From positions 1 through 12,743 of the forward strand of contig CAZTLW010000064.1 in NCBI GenBank assembly GCA_964614585.1: 12,743 bases of DNA, read 5' to 3'. The stretch comes from JAHEFX01 sp964614585 (lineage in GTDB: Bacteria; Actinomycetota; Acidimicrobiia; Spongiisociales; JAENVV01). Positions 12,252 through 12,743 of this stretch are shown here, piece by piece (the stretch's first letter is position 1; the number at the start of each line of letters is the position of its first letter). Made by a program: the position numbers and the translations under genes. The notes beneath the pieces are model-generated. The model was not told the origin of the DNA and did no database searches. It saw only the letters and a program-made list of their open reading frames with translations.

Positions 12252-12743
12252 ATCCCGACGATCCCCTCGCCGAGTTCGAGGACATCCCCGAGCCGACCCC
12301 GATCGAGGACCTCGGTCCCGACGAGGTGGGCCGGGTCGAGGCCCTCATCGAGGAACTCATCCTCGCCGTCCACGAGGCCCGGTCCACGATCGGCGGCCAC
12401 ATCCGCCTCGACCGCGAGCCGGTCCTCCGCATCCTCGAGCAGATCAAGGACGGCCTGCCCGAGGAGCTGCGCGTCGCCCGCTGGATGATCCGCGAGCGCG
12501 AGTCGTTCATCGCTCGCACCAACGAGGACGCCGGCGAAATCCGCAAGCAGGCTCACCGAGTCCTCGAGCAGGCCAGGGCCAAGGCCCGCGAACTGGTCAG
12601 CGATCACCACATCCTCGCCGAGGCGGTGGAGGAGGCCAACGTGTTGGTCCGCAACGCCGAGGTCGAGGCCGCCGGCGTGCGCCTCCGCGCCGAGGACGAC
12701 GCCATCGAGCAACTCGACCGCATCGACCACCTGCTGACGTCGG
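12248..12743 (+). CDS. Coiled-coil protein next to coaD (3' end outside window)
   Basis: The first 165 residues are visible. An acidic, proline-containing start (1-28) is followed by a long, highly charged helical stretch rich in Glu, Arg, Ala and Leu (29-165), for example EIRKQAHRVLEQARAKAREL at about 98-117, with coiled-coil-like spacing. No membrane helix or enzyme motif is seen. A coiled-coil protein in this position, after coaD and before the DUF177-rpmF-rnc group, is a regular feature in actinobacteria, sometimes labelled as DivIVA-like or as ATP synthase subunit b-like. Its role is not established. The start overlaps the coaD stop (ATGA, 12248-12251), so translation is coupled. Confidence 0.8.
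   Translation, partial: MNPDDPLAEFEDIPEPTPIEDLGPDEVGRVEALIEELILAVHEARSTIGGHIRLDREPVLRILEQIKDGLPEELRVARWMIRERESFIARTNEDAGEIRKQAHRVLEQARAKARELVSDHHILAEAVEEANVLVRNAEVEAAGVRLRAEDDAIEQLDRIDHLLTS

Noticed and set aside
1..12743. Mobile element, phage, CRISPR array, tRNA or rRNA
   Set aside because: No transposase or integrase reading, no regularly spaced direct repeats and no cloverleaf or rRNA-like stretch was found by eye on either strand.

Overview
The window is a gene-dense stretch of GC-rich DNA whose third codon positions are almost all G or C. It looks like Actinomycetota. Supporting signs are the InhA-like enoyl-ACP reductase, the two-CxxC zinc form of L28, and the run recG - rsmD - coaD - coiled-coil protein, with a ddl-like gene, an Lrp-type small protein and rpmB nearby, which is familiar from Streptomyces and Mycobacterium. 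The heliorhodopsin and two apparently leaderless promoters would suit an aquatic Acidimicrobiia-like actinobacterium, but that placement is inference. No rRNA, tRNA, CRISPR array, transposase or phage gene was seen, and no gap between genes exceeds 300 bases.

Layout, left half (+ strand): the tail of an unknown gene (1-51); a coding-like stretch without a clear gene (52-149); a four-helix membrane protein (187-552); an OFA-type MFS transporter (620-1921); a small membrane protein of a conserved unknown family (1967-2386); then a tight cluster of an InhA-like FabI (2442-3221), an alpha/beta hydrolase (3225-3959) and a Mur ligase with its own membrane domain (3956-5488); then a D-Ala-D-Ala-ligase-like ATP-grasp enzyme (5532-6626) with its own leaderless promoter. 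A bipartite hairpin at 6644-6680 closes this half.

Middle (- strand, reading right to left): heliorhodopsin (8211-7447), ribosomal protein L28 (7384-7196), a degenerate cold-shock-domain protein (7192-6980) and a stand-alone Lrp/AsnC ligand-binding (RAM) domain (6926-6693).

Right half (+ strand): RecG helicase (8317-10506), divergent from heliorhodopsin across 105 bp; a class I SAM methyltransferase with its own promoter (10572-11225); then a translationally coupled run of RsmD, CoaD and a coiled-coil protein cut off by the window edge.

The most notable items are the heliorhodopsin gene inside an otherwise housekeeping locus, where related actinobacteria carry a DAK-family gene between rpmB and recG; the pairing of a membrane-anchored Mur ligase lacking the MurF substrate domain with a divergent Ddl-like enzyme; and an identical 15-base leaderless promoter/start sequence in front of the ddl-like and RAM-domain genes.
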